A program made the translations under genes and the position numbers. Below are positions 51,390-62,634 of a DNA stretch of 64,000 bases, piece after piece. How positions within the stretch are numbered: the first letter of the stretch is position 1; each line of letters starts with the position of its first letter. Source of the stretch: Mesaphorura yosii (Eukaryota > Arthropoda > Collembola > Poduromorpha > Tullbergiidae). The DNA lies in contig WIXG01000067.1 in assembly GCA_009869945.1 (NCBI GenBank), forward strand, positions 1 to 64,000, given 5' to 3'. The notes under the pieces were generated by a model. The model ran no database searches and was not told where the DNA came from. It saw only the letters and a list, made by a program, of their open reading frames with translations.

Positions 51390-51395
51390 AATAAA
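51390..51395 (+). terminator. Poly(A) signal of the TM collagen gene
   Basis: AATAAA lies 151 nt after the stop. Confidence 0.5.
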
Positions 51396-52808
51396 TATGA
51401 TTACGCAGCTAGTGGCGATTGATATTATTTTCTTACTACTATACTACAGCGAGTGTTTAATGCTTACCGTTGATAATTCAAGATAACAAACATGAGGATA
51501 ACTAGTATGGGTATATGAGAAGTTGTGTTGTGGATTTTGGATGGATCATGACCATAAGGCTCACGGGTCATGAGAAACATCGAGGTCAATTTGGGACTAA
51601 TTTATGTTCATCGCTTGTATTCACTTTTTATTTTGTAACGACGGCCTCTTTATCTCATTTTTTGATGACTGAGAATTCCGCGAAGAAATTCCTTTCCCTT
51701 TCCAGCGCAAGAGAAATATTTACGCTTAACACATTTGTTTAAATAAACGTTTAACGCATGCATGCTTCAAATAAAATGAGTGCTAACTATGTCGATTTTG
51801 AACTTAGCAAAGATTTGCAAAATTCCAGAAGCAAGAGTCACAGTGGCGTGATCGATTCTTGTCTATATTCCAAACGTCACCCTGACCTTTCGTGCAGTAG
51901 CTTCAACTGGACGCTTTGCAGGTGTTAAATCACGAGTTATGAAATCCATACATAATGAATCATTGCTTGCGTCTATCATCACTCACAGATAACACGTGTC
52001 ATTACGTGCAATCACAAATCTGATGAGTTGGCCTTGCACTCATTATGCGTGCAATTTCAGTATATGAACACCTGCTTCTTGTATTGCGGAGCGAAGAAAA
52101 TGAACCGGACCTCCTACAATCGGACATTGTCACATGCGTCATCGTCATCACATCGTCTGACAGTTTGGGTTCTAATCTCAAAGACTCAAAGTCAGTCCGT
52201 GGACGTGGTCGTGGTCGGACCACCACAAACAGGCTGGTAATGAAGAAGAGCTACTCTGCTGTGCCGTGTCTGTTGTTTCAGCTGATAACGCATTGCTTAA
52301 TTTGGTATGGAACCACGTAAGAGCGGGGCTTTAGGTTCGTAATATAAAGTTGTAACTGTGTAAAGAATAAAGAATAGTGTCTTGGCTCTGGCTACGTCCT
52401 AACATCCTGTACGTGCTTTCTAGTCTCATGTTAAACTGAGGCTCGGCTTTACTTTGCCAACTGAACTCATTCTTGAACAACGTGCCGTTCCGTGTTCGGT
52501 TTAAGCCTTGACTTTTCATTTTATTTCTACCGAATTCTGAGTTTAACTCGTCGGTCTTGTTTTAATTGTTTCGTTGCTTACATTTCATTTATTTACTTCC
52601 GCGTTTCAATTTCTAAACGTTCTACACAAGTACGCTTGGTTTCTGTTACGAATTGCGGCGTTGTGAGGATAATTGAAATTCTCAGACTTTCACGTTTATA
52701 CTAGATCGACTCGTTTCTGCCTGCGTTAATTCGTTCTTGTGGTCTGCACTTTAACTTTAAAACCCTTGAAATCCAATCAGTATCCAAGCGAACTGCGAAT
52801 CTAAAGTC
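51396..52808. other. Intergenic stretch upstream of inositol-3-phosphate synthase
   Basis: No supported gene. Overlapping plus and minus frames at about 52000-52320 lack motifs and splice signals. The last 60 bases hold a core-promoter candidate for the downstream gene. Confidence 0.4.
52756..52781 (+). promoter_or_regulatory. Core promoter candidate for inositol-3-phosphate synthase
   Basis: A TTTAAAA box starts at about 52757 and an arthropod initiator-like TCAGT is at 52777-52781, about 20 nt apart, placing a start about 30 nt upstream of the ATG at 52809. This is based on spacing and motif only. Confidence 0.3.
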
Positions 52809-55777
52809 ATGTCTCTCCTAGTGAAAGTGAACAGTCCAAACGTACAGTACGGGGAAGATGCCATCAAGTCCAAGTACGAGTACGAGTCAACGACGGTGGT
52901 ACAGCATGCTAATGGCGGGGCTACGGTAAGCTATCAGTTTACGGAATTAACAGTTAAACTACAAGTCATTGCCACGCGAGACAATTGTGCTGAAAAGTGC
53001 AGTTAATTTAGCGGATTGTAATAGAGAAACTATGAAATCGATGACGTCTGTTTCATTCAATTCTCATCGTGTGTGTGCATAGTCCCATTACGCTGTATGC
53101 ATCTTCGGCGAGAACTTATCGATTTCCTCAAGCATGCATTCGTACTTCATGATTCATGGTGCAAACGATACGGCGGGACTCTCAATGTCTCAACACGTGT
53201 AGTTTTATATCTATACATTCTTAATTCACAAGTCCGGATTGTATGAGCCGGCGAGCCAATCCTGTAATCAGTTGGCGATTCCGTCTCATCGTGCAATTGT
53301 TTTAGAAATGTGAATGGTCTGCCGGAAACGTTCTCGTAGTACACTCACGAGACTTGGGCATATGACTTCCTTCCAAATAAGGCACAGGAAACAAACATGC
53401 AGCATGCATCCGATCCGTGGCGTGATGGGTTTGAATTGGAACTCCGATTTCTTCAAATTCTGTCTGATTGTGGTCACGTACGAAAGTCCAATCAAAAAGG
53501 CATGGGGACAAAGTCCGTCCCGTAACCATTCGTGTAGCAATTGCACGATGCGATGTGACAAAAACATCCTGTCTCAAATCGTCAAGTTTCACAAGACGTT
53601 CATTGCGAACGTGACCAAAATTCTTTGTTTGGGATAGGTTTTTATCTAATCGAGCAATGTAACTCAAGTTTCTTCGTAGCCTCAACACAGAGTTCATTGC
53701 GTTCAGTCACCAGAAATTAGCTTTTTATTACACGCACGCCGTACTTAACCTTGAGTTTTTTTTATTTTCCTGTTCCTTTTTGTTTGCGTCTTATTGTGTT
53801 ATCTTTGATTTCTGGGCTCGAACTTATCAGTTCACTCACGTCACTCATGTCAGAAAGAACGTAATACGCTCATTAACGTCTTATAATCAATGGTCTCGTG
53901 CAGCATGTGTAAACGAGTCATAATTACACCGATATTCGTTGGCGCCATGCTATGTTTATGCCTTATCTGAACGGTGGCATTATTTTTATGATTCCAGGTC
54001 ACCCCGTACAAGGCGCATCTGGAGGTGACGACGGACGCCAAAGTTCCACGCGTTGGAGTGATGCTCGTGGGCTGGGGCGGCAACAATGGGACGACAATCA
54101 CAGGAATGTTGCTCGCCAACAAGCATGAATTGTCCTGGCACACGAAGACGGGTGTTCAAAAAGCCAATTACTTGGGTTCGATTAGCCAAGTTGGAACATT
54201 CTCAGTTGGTATGAATGCCGACGGCGAGGAAGTCTTTGTGCCAGTCAAAGAAATGGTAACTCAACATGACAAGCACCGAAAGGAGTTTACATTACAATGG
54301 CAATTTTATGCCTCCGTTAAACAGATTCCTCTTCTGAACCCGTTCGACCTTGAATTGGATGGCTGGGACATTTCTTCGATGAATTTGGCTGATGCAATGA
54401 AACGCGCCGGCGTGTTTGAATGGGAACTGCAGGAGAAGCTGGGACCGTACATGAAAGATCTGAAACCAAGGCGTTCAGTCTTCACGCAGAACTTTGTGGC
54501 TGCCAATCAGCAGGAACGTGCTGACAATGTGTTTGACGAGGATATGAACAAATGGGCACAAGTGGAACTGCTTCGTTCTGACATTCGTGATTTCAAGGCC
54601 AAGAAGAATCTGGATAAGGTTTTGGTCCTGTGGGTTGGGAATACTGAGAAGTACGCTGATATTTTGACTGGTGTAAACGACACGTGGGAAAATCTGGAGA
54701 AGGCCATCAAGAACAGTCACGAGGAGGTGTCTCCATCGACTCTGTACTGCGTTGCTGCAATTCTTGAAAATGTAAAGGCTTTATCTACATTTTTGAGTGT
54801 CAAATTCAATCCATTATAATGCTGAATTTTCTTGATTAGTGCGCATACATCAATGGTTCTCCCCAAAACACAATGGTTCCTGGCGTACTGGAGTTAGCAG
54901 AAGAGAGGAAAGTCTGCGTTGCTGGCGATGACTTGAAAACCGGCCAAACGAAGCTGAAATCTGTGTTGGTGGACTATCTGATTGGTGCTGGACTTCGACC
55001 TGACTCGATTGTATCGTACAATCATCTCGGAAATAATGACGGACGAAACCTGAGCGCTCCACATACGTTCAGGTAGAACTACGAGCCATTTTGATTTCAA
55101 CGCACCTTGTTGCAATTTTCTTTTAATGCAGGTCGAAGGAAATCTCCAAGAAGGGTGTTGTTGAGGATATGGTTGAATCAAATCGAAGACTGTACACCGA
55201 TACGAAAGGACCTGATCATCTAATTGTGATCAAGTACGTGCCTGCTGTAGGTGACAGCAAACGAGCCATGGATGAGTACGTCTCATGTAAGTTTAAATCT
55301 TAAGAACAAGACCGACACCGACAGTCAGAAAACCCGAATCAGTACGTTTCTGTTTCAGCCATTGCGATGGGAGGACTGAACACGCTTGTCATTCACAACA
55401 CATGCGAAGATTCTCTGTTGGCTGCACCAATCATGCTGGATCTTATTATCTTCATGGAACTTTTTCAACGAATGAACTTTTGCATTGACGGAGAAAACGC
55501 GAACATGCCAATGGGAACTCTGCTTGGCTACTGGCTGAAGGCGCCGATTACATCGATCACGAATTCCCTGTTCAGGCAACGTGCCTGCGTCGAAAATATT
55601 ATCAGGGCAGCAATCGGACTGCCACCCAACAGCCACGTACATTTGAACATTTTGAAGTCAGGAATTGCGCAGAACGGAGTGCCAATGGTGAATGGTGTCA
55701 AGAAGTTGGCAATGGCAAATGGTCTGACCAATGGGATTTCAGACAACTCGATTAAAGTTAATGGCTTCACACATTAA
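52809..55777 (+). CDS. ISYNA1: Inositol-3-phosphate synthase
   Basis: Converts glucose-6-phosphate to myo-inositol-3-phosphate with NAD, the committed step of inositol synthesis; cytosolic. Five exons (52809-52925, 53998-54771, 54840-55072, 55132-55286, 55359-55777) give 565 residues, near the human length of 558, with matching phases. The NAD-binding loop GWGGNNGTT is at about 64-72. Other family blocks are all present: [85 protein letters not shown] and [17 protein letters not shown]. The C-terminal 40 residues are a variable Asn-Gly-rich tail ([20 protein letters not shown]). AATAAA is at 55973-55978. It is convergent with the serine-rich gene. Confidence 0.97.
52926..53997 (+). other. Inositol-3-phosphate synthase intron 1 (1.1 kb)
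   Basis: Donor ACG|GTAAGC and acceptor GATTCCAG. Long overlapping frames on both strands at 53286-53697 have no splice partners or motifs and are treated as chance. Confidence 0.6.
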
Positions 55778-55972
55778 ACAAGACACGAGTTTGTGAATAG
55801 CACGATTCTTTACATTCCCTTTCCTTTGCTCTTACTTTCCAGGCTTCTAGAATTCTAATACAAATGACTATTCGACTGCATGCACAGTCCGTGTAAATGC
55901 AAAACATATTTTCTTAGTTAAAGTTTCACTGAAATCATGAAATATTGAAGTTAACATTTAGAAATGAATACA

Positions 55973-55978
55973 AATAAA
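55973..55978 (+). terminator. Poly(A) signal of inositol-3-phosphate synthase
   Basis: AATAAA lies 196 nt after the stop. The convergent serine-rich gene has its own signal at 55995-56000 on the other strand, so the two 3' UTRs probably overlap by a few tens of bases. Confidence 0.6.
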
Positions 55979-55994
55979 ATATATTATGTATAGT

Positions 55995-56000
55995 TTTATT
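55995..56000 (-). terminator. Poly(A) signal of the serine-rich gene
   Basis: TTTATT on the plus strand. It lies 100 nt after the stop and 17 nt beyond the convergent gene's AATAAA. Confidence 0.45.
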
Positions 56001-56099
56001 GGTCGTACGAATTTATTTTTGAATAATTAATAGTATGCAAAAATACCTCGATTAAAATTTTAAGCATTCGTGAGCAGTTCCATTGAAAAAGAGTGTCTG

Positions 56100-56834
56100 C
56101 TACTCTCCGCGTTGAGGCAATCGTTCGACAGCCTGCAATTTTGAGCGAAGTTGTCCGTTGACTAAATTCCAATTTTGACAAACCGCAGGTTGCACGTTAC
56201 TCATTCTCGCGACGCTATCCATCCAGCGTGGCCTTGGTGGAAGTTCATCGCCAAATTCTAAGGCCTTAATCATCCAAGGTGACGAGGATGCTGAATCTGT
56301 GTTGGGATCCTGTGACAAGAGAGAATTTTAATGCAGGACATTCTCCGTTCGTGTCTTTACTTGAAGGATATATCTGCTGATGAGTCACTTTTCACTTTAG
56401 TCACTTACGTTGAGCTGTTCATAATGAGGCACTGTTAGATGGGACCCGTTTCCAGGGGCTGAACCGTAGGCGGTCTGCGGTCGAGTCAGACCTTTCGCAC
56501 ATGTCGCGACAATGGACTTGATCACTGATGCACGTACAGTTGATGAACGATCGATTGTGCTCATTGGCGATGTAGATCGGCTCCCATAAATTTTCTCGTT
56601 GGATTGCTTTGGAGAAATGCGTTCAATTGAGTCTGAATTCAGGAGATTTGTTTGGGACCAACCGCCTCGCAAAGAACTTCTGGGAATGTCACTGAGTCTG
56701 GCGCTGCAACTTCTGGTGAGCTGCTTCGACGGTGCTGTGCTGGTTGCGGATATCTCATTGGTGTAGCTGTTGAATAAGTCGATCAATTTTCTTACATCAC
56801 CCATGCTGTTTTTTCCGCAATTGCGGACGTCCAT
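56100..56834 (-). CDS. Unknown serine-rich protein, two coding exons
   Basis: Exons in transcript order, 56409-56834 and 56100-56309 (intron 99 nt, donor AAC|GTAAGT), give 211 residues. The family is not recognised. There is no signal peptide or TM segment. The middle is rich in Ser, Thr and Arg (SKQLTRSCSARLSDIPRSS, YGSRSTSPMSTIDRSSTVR), with many possible phosphorylation sites. The C-terminal exon is more ordered-looking and has a Trp/Pro/Arg block (PPRPRWMDSVARMSN). The chosen start is the first in-frame ATG; an acceptor-like TGTCACCAG about 20 nt upstream and a donor GTAATC near 56910 suggest a non-coding first exon. An out-of-frame ATG lies nine bases before the chosen one. Poly(A) signal AATAAA is at 55995-56000 on this strand. 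Likely intracellular; function unknown. Confidence 0.6.
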
Positions 56835-56910
56835 TGCCCATCGGCTCCAATCTGGTGACAATTTACAGCATTAGTAGGTGTAGAAAGCTGTAAAATTTTA
56901 GTTCTTGTGA

Positions 56911-57581
56911 TTACCTTAAATTGAGTCCAATTTCATAAAAGAGAAGGACATTTTCTGCTGGAAATGACAATGTGGGCCCAGAATCAAAGGCGGAACGGGA
57001 CACAGAACAGAGTAGCGTGGTGTAGAGTAGTAAAAATATCAATTCACTGCATAATTTAGAGTCTTACTATTACTAGATACAATGGTCAGGTAATTAGGCT
57101 CGTTAATTGTACGAGGCAAAAATGAATGAATCACTTTCACACAAGTCAGTTCCAAAAACCATGACCAAAATGCAACTTGACAGCATTTTCTCAGAACTTG
57201 AGCACCAATTACTACATGATTTCACATCGCAACAATGCCCAAAGGAACTCACGATTACGAAATGGTGAGACGAGAGTTTTTGCCTTGGTTCCTTTTACTC
57301 TTTTCAATACTTTCAAAGATAGCGATTATGACAGATCATTTCAAGTCAAGACATCGTTACGATTAGCGATCTCGAATGACGCGTTGCTTCAAGCCCTCCA
57401 CCAATGGGATTAACTTTGTGCAACTTGAGGTTACAGTGTTGACAATAATGCAATAGAGTCACATTCGGTTTTATTAATCATCGTACTTCCGATTTGATTT
57501 CATCTGCGTCTGCCAAATGAATGTTTCGACGTATTTCCCAGCCAATCGTAGATTCTTGTGAAAGAGTGGAAACAAACCCAG
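56911..57581. other. Short intergenic stretch
   Basis: Between the serine-rich gene's 5' end and the four-TM gene's 3' end, both minus strand. A second AATAAA for the four-TM gene lies at about 57470-57475 (minus). No gene is supported. Confidence 0.4.
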
Positions 57582-57587
57582 TCACCT

Positions 57588-57593
57588 TTTATT
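57588..57593 (-). terminator. Poly(A) signal inside the post-stop open frame of the four-TM gene
   Basis: TTTATT on the plus strand, AATAAA in sense, 160 nt beyond the TAG stop and just before the next in-frame TGA (57582-57584). Confidence 0.45.
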
Positions 57594-57752
57594 GATTACT
57601 GTTGACAACAAAGTGTTCATTCGCCTGCCCAGCAAATATCTCTGCGCATAGTCGTACATGTGCAGGCATCCATTCGCCGCCAGCATTTCCTCGTGGTCCT
57701 CCATCTGCTTTCGCATGACCAGCTCCTCAATCTCTTGCGTAGATAGTCCAAT

Positions 57753-58562
57753 CTATTCCGCTTCGAGATACTCAAAATCCGATTCTTCATCTACGTCCAC
57801 AAGGCCGAGGTACGCGAGCAGAAGCCACAATTCGTACAGCTGAACGAAGAAGGACAGCACCCAGAACCCGATTTCAATCGCATTCCACACGGTTTCGAGT
57901 TTGGGCCCAGTTCCCATCCAGAAAATGCCAATTGGAAAAGGATTCAAAAATGTGAGGACCATCCAAATGTAAATCAGCGATGTTTTGCCCTGAAGACGAG
58001 CAAGCATGTAGCGAGTGCAAAGGATGGGACAAATAAGTCGAATTTCAAGGTACCTTCACAATGCCAATTAGAAGGAGCAAATACTCCAAAAGTACAACGA
58101 CGTGGGCACCTGCTCCGAAGGTTAGTATTCGCACTGAAAACAGTTATTCATAGATTAATCAAGCAACCCCATTTGCTCTGAGATCTGAGTCATCTAAGAA
58201 CATTTACGCCTGGCCGACAGCAAATCCACCTTCGCCTCGGAGTCTTGGTACTTTTCTCGCTTGGTTTCCTCTTCGCGAAGTTCTCCGTGGGTCTTCAATG
58301 CAAAGTAGCAGTGCGCCGCGACGCCAGCCGTGCTAAGAAGCTGGAAGGTGTGGCCAAGAACGTGCGATTTACTTGTGGATTTGCCACCATACCGCATGGA
58401 AACAGGACTTACAATTTTCAGCGTAATGAAAGAGTAGACGCTCTTTTTTATCAGAGGAAACCTCAGCACGTGTGCACTCGTCCTTCGAGACCTGCATCTT
58501 GAGCACGGGTCACTTTGGGTGAGGTTGACAACACAATCGCGACAACAAGCACAAAACTCCAT
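57753..58562 (-). CDS. Four-transmembrane small protein (DUF4728-like)
   Basis: Four exons in transcript order (58413-58562, 58208-58340, 58054-58133, 57753-57989) give 199 residues to a TAG stop at 57753-57755. Four hydrophobic segments are visible: SVYSFITLKILLSTAGVAAH (about 41-62), a second (about 96-120, VVVLLEYLLLLIGIV), a third (LIYIWMVLTFLNPFPIGIFW) and a fourth (IGFWVLSFFVQLYELWLLLA). The Cys-rich N-terminus (CACCRDC, then CSRC) precedes TM1, and an acidic end follows TM4 (DVDEESDFEYLEAE). Size and topology resemble the arthropod family of small four-TM proteins known as DUF4728; the match is by layout, not a specific motif. After the stop, 56 further codons stay open in the same frame to a TGA at 57582-57584. 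Function unknown. Confidence 0.62.
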
Positions 58563-58887
58563 GTTTCAGGCGTCTAGACCACTGAACGACAATCGTTACG
58601 CACGTCAAATCAATACAGCATACTCCAGAACCTCTCATACGGACCTGGAAAGCGGCAAACACCAAACTTAGCGAAGTGAGGGATATACGAAAGTTCTCTC
58701 CGTATTTTGAAAGGTATCGAAGCTGGTATGCATGACGTGGTTACTCAAGTTACAATAAATGAATTATTTTTAATGCACAATGCAACCTGCTAAAGAATGA
58801 CAATACACATTCGAATTTTAGTAGACAATAATCCCATTTATAGATTTCTCGAGTACATTCTCAGGTCAGAAGTCAGGGGTCGAGAAG

Positions 58888-61800
58888 TCAAAGCGCTGTG
58901 AAGGAGTCGAACCGCCCGAAATCCTTCTCGTTCGGAAAAGCAATGCTTCCGCCGGGTCCGCCGCTGTACTGCTTCAGGTGCGGGTTGTTCTTGCACATGG
59001 CGTACGATTTGAGTCGCTCCATCTGCGTGGCCATTTTCTGCAGCTCTTCTTTCAGCTGTTGATTCTCTTCCGCGAGGTCAAGACTCTCATGGCCGAATCC
59101 GTTGGCGGAGTTGGCAATTTCCTTCTTAGAGGCGGCGTCGCCGCGGATTATGTGATACAGCTATTTGTAAAGGAAAGTAGCCAACATTATGTGTCATTTC
59201 CTGCTAGATTTGGCGAAAGTGTGACTTACTTTGCTACCAAGGACCAAAGCTATCGTTACGGTCGTACTCATCTGCGTGCGAATAAATGCGAACAGGTACT
59301 TCCAGTCAGGACCAGCCTTCGGAACGATTAATAAACTACAGAAGAAATTAGCGTGTATTTATTTGGCATTGTTCCCAAAAGCCAAAAGCTGTCACGTGTA
59401 GACGCACTTACTGGATGGAGACCATGACCGTGTTCACCACGGCGATATTGTAGATTGAGTACGATATGAGCTGAGCGTCGGGATTTTCCCGAAGCCTCCA
59501 ACAAATGTAAACTCCGTACGTGAGAAATATGAACTCGCCAATTGCGAGTGAGTGATCCCACCTAATTCGACAAATTGGTGACGTAATTGGAGTAAGTCTA
59601 GTCGTACGAGGATTCTTGTGAAATAACTTACCAATTGTACATGCACTGCGCAAACCTTTCTCCATTCCACGTCGTCATCATGTGCAGTCTCGGAGGATCG
59701 CTTATTGTCCATGCAAACAAGTACAGAAGCATAATGACCATGATCGGACTCATCCAGTGCAGCAAGTGCTTCTCTGTTAGCTTAATTTTGTGGGCCGACT
59801 TTACGCGATATGTCAGATACACCCGGCATAGTTTCATGTACAGAGCAGTGTACGTGATGCAAAATCCCAGATGTCGAGTCCACTTGACGGCGATGCAGGA
59901 GGGGATTGTCAGTTTCGGAAACAGGGCGACCATCTAGACGAGAGTCACGAGTCATTAATTAAAAGCACAGTGGCGTCAGCATCTCTGCTCCCGTCAGCTG
60001 TCTTACCTCACTGTACATGATAATACTGCCCACGAGAGTAATGCACAGAAAAATCGGGGATGAGCTCTTCAGAATGGGCATTTTTCGCAGTTTATACACG
60101 GCAATAATTAGAATGAAAGTGGTAATGATGCAGAATATCGAGACGGAGAGTAGAATTAGCCTAAAATAAATACAACTAGATTGACTCATCCGTAAAAATC
60201 TGTACACCTTGCACGTAAAGTCGATCTCACCTGAAAACAAAGTTTCTCTCTGCCATGCACGACTTTCCTCCGGTGCAGTTTGGGCACTCATCTGGACATG
60301 GCGTGCAGGAAACGATGTCGCGGAAAGTGGAGCCATGAAGGGAGTTTAGACTGGACGCAGTTTGGGTGTGACGTGTTTCGCTGGCGTCATCCACTGACCA
60401 GGGGTCGATTGAGTGGCTAATCTCTTTGCACCACGTTGCTGAACAAAAACAAAACAGAGGCTTGGTAAGCGAGTTTGTGAAATTTGTTTCAGGGCTAACC
60501 TTCAGCTTTGGACCCACTGATCGTGTTATTCCAGTTCGCTTCAAGCGCGTAGTGATTTAACTTGCAACGACATTCGTAGTTTCCTTTCCGCCATCCATTT
60601 AATGGAGAAAGCTGGCGAAAATGACACTGAAGACGAAGTTGAAGGATTATCAGATTATAAGCATTAACATGTCAAATACCAAATATACAAAGTAGAAAGT
60701 CAACCTGAGTGGATTGTGGATTGCACTTATTTGTCTCTCTGAATGCAAACAATGGATTCGTCTTAAGGTCCGAGGCGCGCTCAGTCTCCGACGCAAATCC
60801 ACACTGATTGATAGGTTTTAGTGTGAGATCAATGTCGAAACTCAGGAGACCCAAGGAGGGGGGCTCCCTAAATGTAGGAAAAATTGAGATCCCAGAAGAG
60901 CACGGAAAGACAAGTTCTAGTTGAGTTACCTTTTGAGATTTTCTGAAAGTGTGAACGCGACCGTGTAAGAAATCATCCACCTGCCTAAAATCTTGTCATT
61001 TTCTCTTCCTTGATTTTGCAGGCTAACTCGTGAGTTCGCCCTGCCGCCGGTGTCGATGCACTGAAAGTACGGCCAGGACCAGTACCCAAATATGCCCCAT
61101 CGCTGATACAGCGTGCTGAGGTTTGTGGACGGCTGCTCTCGGTGGACTCCGAAGAGCTGTGCGTGCAGTGTTTCATTCTGGCGCATGAAGTGCCCGTACA
61201 ATTCGCTCCCACTCGCCCCGCCATTGTTCCTTGTGTGGGAGTAGGGATTGAAGTACCATGGAGATTGTCTTAACTTCTCAGGTGTGATTGACATTCCCCT
61301 GAAAATACCGTCGACTTTCTCGTACAAAGTGTGGTTTGAGTTGAGACTTGCGAAATACTCGAGGAAGTGCAGGTTTTGAATCGCGGGTTCATCGTACAGG
61401 CTCTGGAAGTTGCTTTCCAGTCTCAGAACATCTGTGCAGTGAAAACCACAGCCACAAATTAAGCTAAGAGTCAAGTCCGGAATCTTAAAGCATTTATCAT
61501 TAGTCTGGTGGTCTACCGTCGAACTGAGTTCTAGAAAGTTTGGAGTTCTGGTTTGGTTTTGGCTGGTTGATCACTGGTGGGATGGGGTACGCCATGAAGA
61601 ACGCAATGAGGTCGGCTTTCTCCTGCAAGCTCCGGTAAATGTGCGTGCCGATTGGGACATCAGCGAGAATGTAGTTACGTTTGGAGGGAGTTGTGCAAAG
61701 TCCGGCTCCGATGCCCTCCGAGAGATCGTCAATCTTGCCCAGCTTCTTGTTGACCGTGATTTGTAGCTTCTGGAATTATGAAAGCATCGCATATTGCAAT

Positions 61801-62634
61801 AACGACCGTGAAGTGCAGGCGTTGTAGCGGTTGTGCAGCAGTTTCTCGGATTGCATGTTCAAATCCAATTTAGAAGGACTTACTTTCCGATTCTCGTACT
61901 CGACCCGCTTCCTCGATTGTTCTTCGTTCCGCAGTCTCGCTCGCTCAGCCCGTTCGGCAATGTGAATTGGCTCGATTTCCATCTGGAGACGAAACGGAGA
62001 TGACAAACTGTTAAACTGAACGGTGAATCAAACTAATGTTCTATGAGGACATGAGTGAGGAAGTAACCGTAAAAACGTGTTCAAAAGTTTCAGGCTAGGC
62101 ACTACTTTCACAGCGAGAGTAAAGTTTTTCAAAGAGAGTAATTAATTAAACGTTAACTCGTTAGAACACACAACCCACGCTTATGTATTAGAAGCGAGGC
62201 GGAAGAGCAAATAAAACCAGAGCAAACTGATTTGAAGGACGTACCACAGCCATCGCGTCATCTGCCTCGTCTTCAACTTCAATCCCGCCATCAAAGCTTT
62301 CATAAGCATCGTCATCGGTTACTGAAGAAGATGAAAGCGGCCAAATAAGCATTTCACTGCACATTTCGTACGTGGTTGAATTTCCGTTCCTTGCAGATGC
62401 AGACGGTGCCTGTGTCGAAGTCGGTGCGGCTGCTAATGACGGCGACGAGGGCGACGGATTGGAGTTGGACGTGTGAAAGTTGCTCGCCTCCGTGATTTGG
62501 AGGATAATCAAGATTAAGCTGGGGACAACGACGAGGGCACGAGCACGTGAGGAAGAACAATGTGCAAGTGGACATCCAGGGCCATTACAGCTAATAAAAC
62601 TTTTATTTTTGTACATCATCCTCATTGTCATCAT
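58888..62634 (-). CDS. GPR158: GPR158-family class C G protein-coupled receptor
   Basis: Twelve exons in transcript order: 62245-62634, 61884-61982, 61517-61769, 60930-61431, 60705-60867, 60500-60626, 60231-60438, 60007-60160, 59632-59933, 59412-59561, 59230-59335, 58888-59160. They give 908 residues with every phase closing. A signal/anchor run (ALVVVPSLILIILQI) precedes a Ser/Pro and acidic linker. The ectodomain contains a Cache-type region (WGIFGYWSWPYFQC, then WMISYTVAFTLSEN, INQCGF) and a Cys-rich stalk (CRCKL, CTPCPDECPNCTGGKSC). Seven TM segments run from about 582 to 815. The tail has a coiled coil (ENQQLKEELQKMATQMERL) followed by NNPHL, as in vertebrate GPR158/GPR179. Vertebrate GPR158 is a glycine-responsive receptor that acts through RGS7-Gbeta5; whether this protein binds glycine is unknown. 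The tail is much shorter than in vertebrates. The N-terminal Met could be any of several (MMTMRMM). Confidence 0.9.

Noticed and set aside
52000..52320. Overlapping 70-90 codon frames upstream of inositol-3-phosphate synthase
   Set aside because: No motif, no acceptor or donor, and composition typical of the flanking non-coding DNA.
53286..53697. Overlapping long frames on both strands (131, 107 and 93 codons) in inositol-3-phosphate synthase intron 1
   Set aside because: Three mutually overlapping frames with no splice sites, domains or signal sequences look like a stop-poor stretch of intron.
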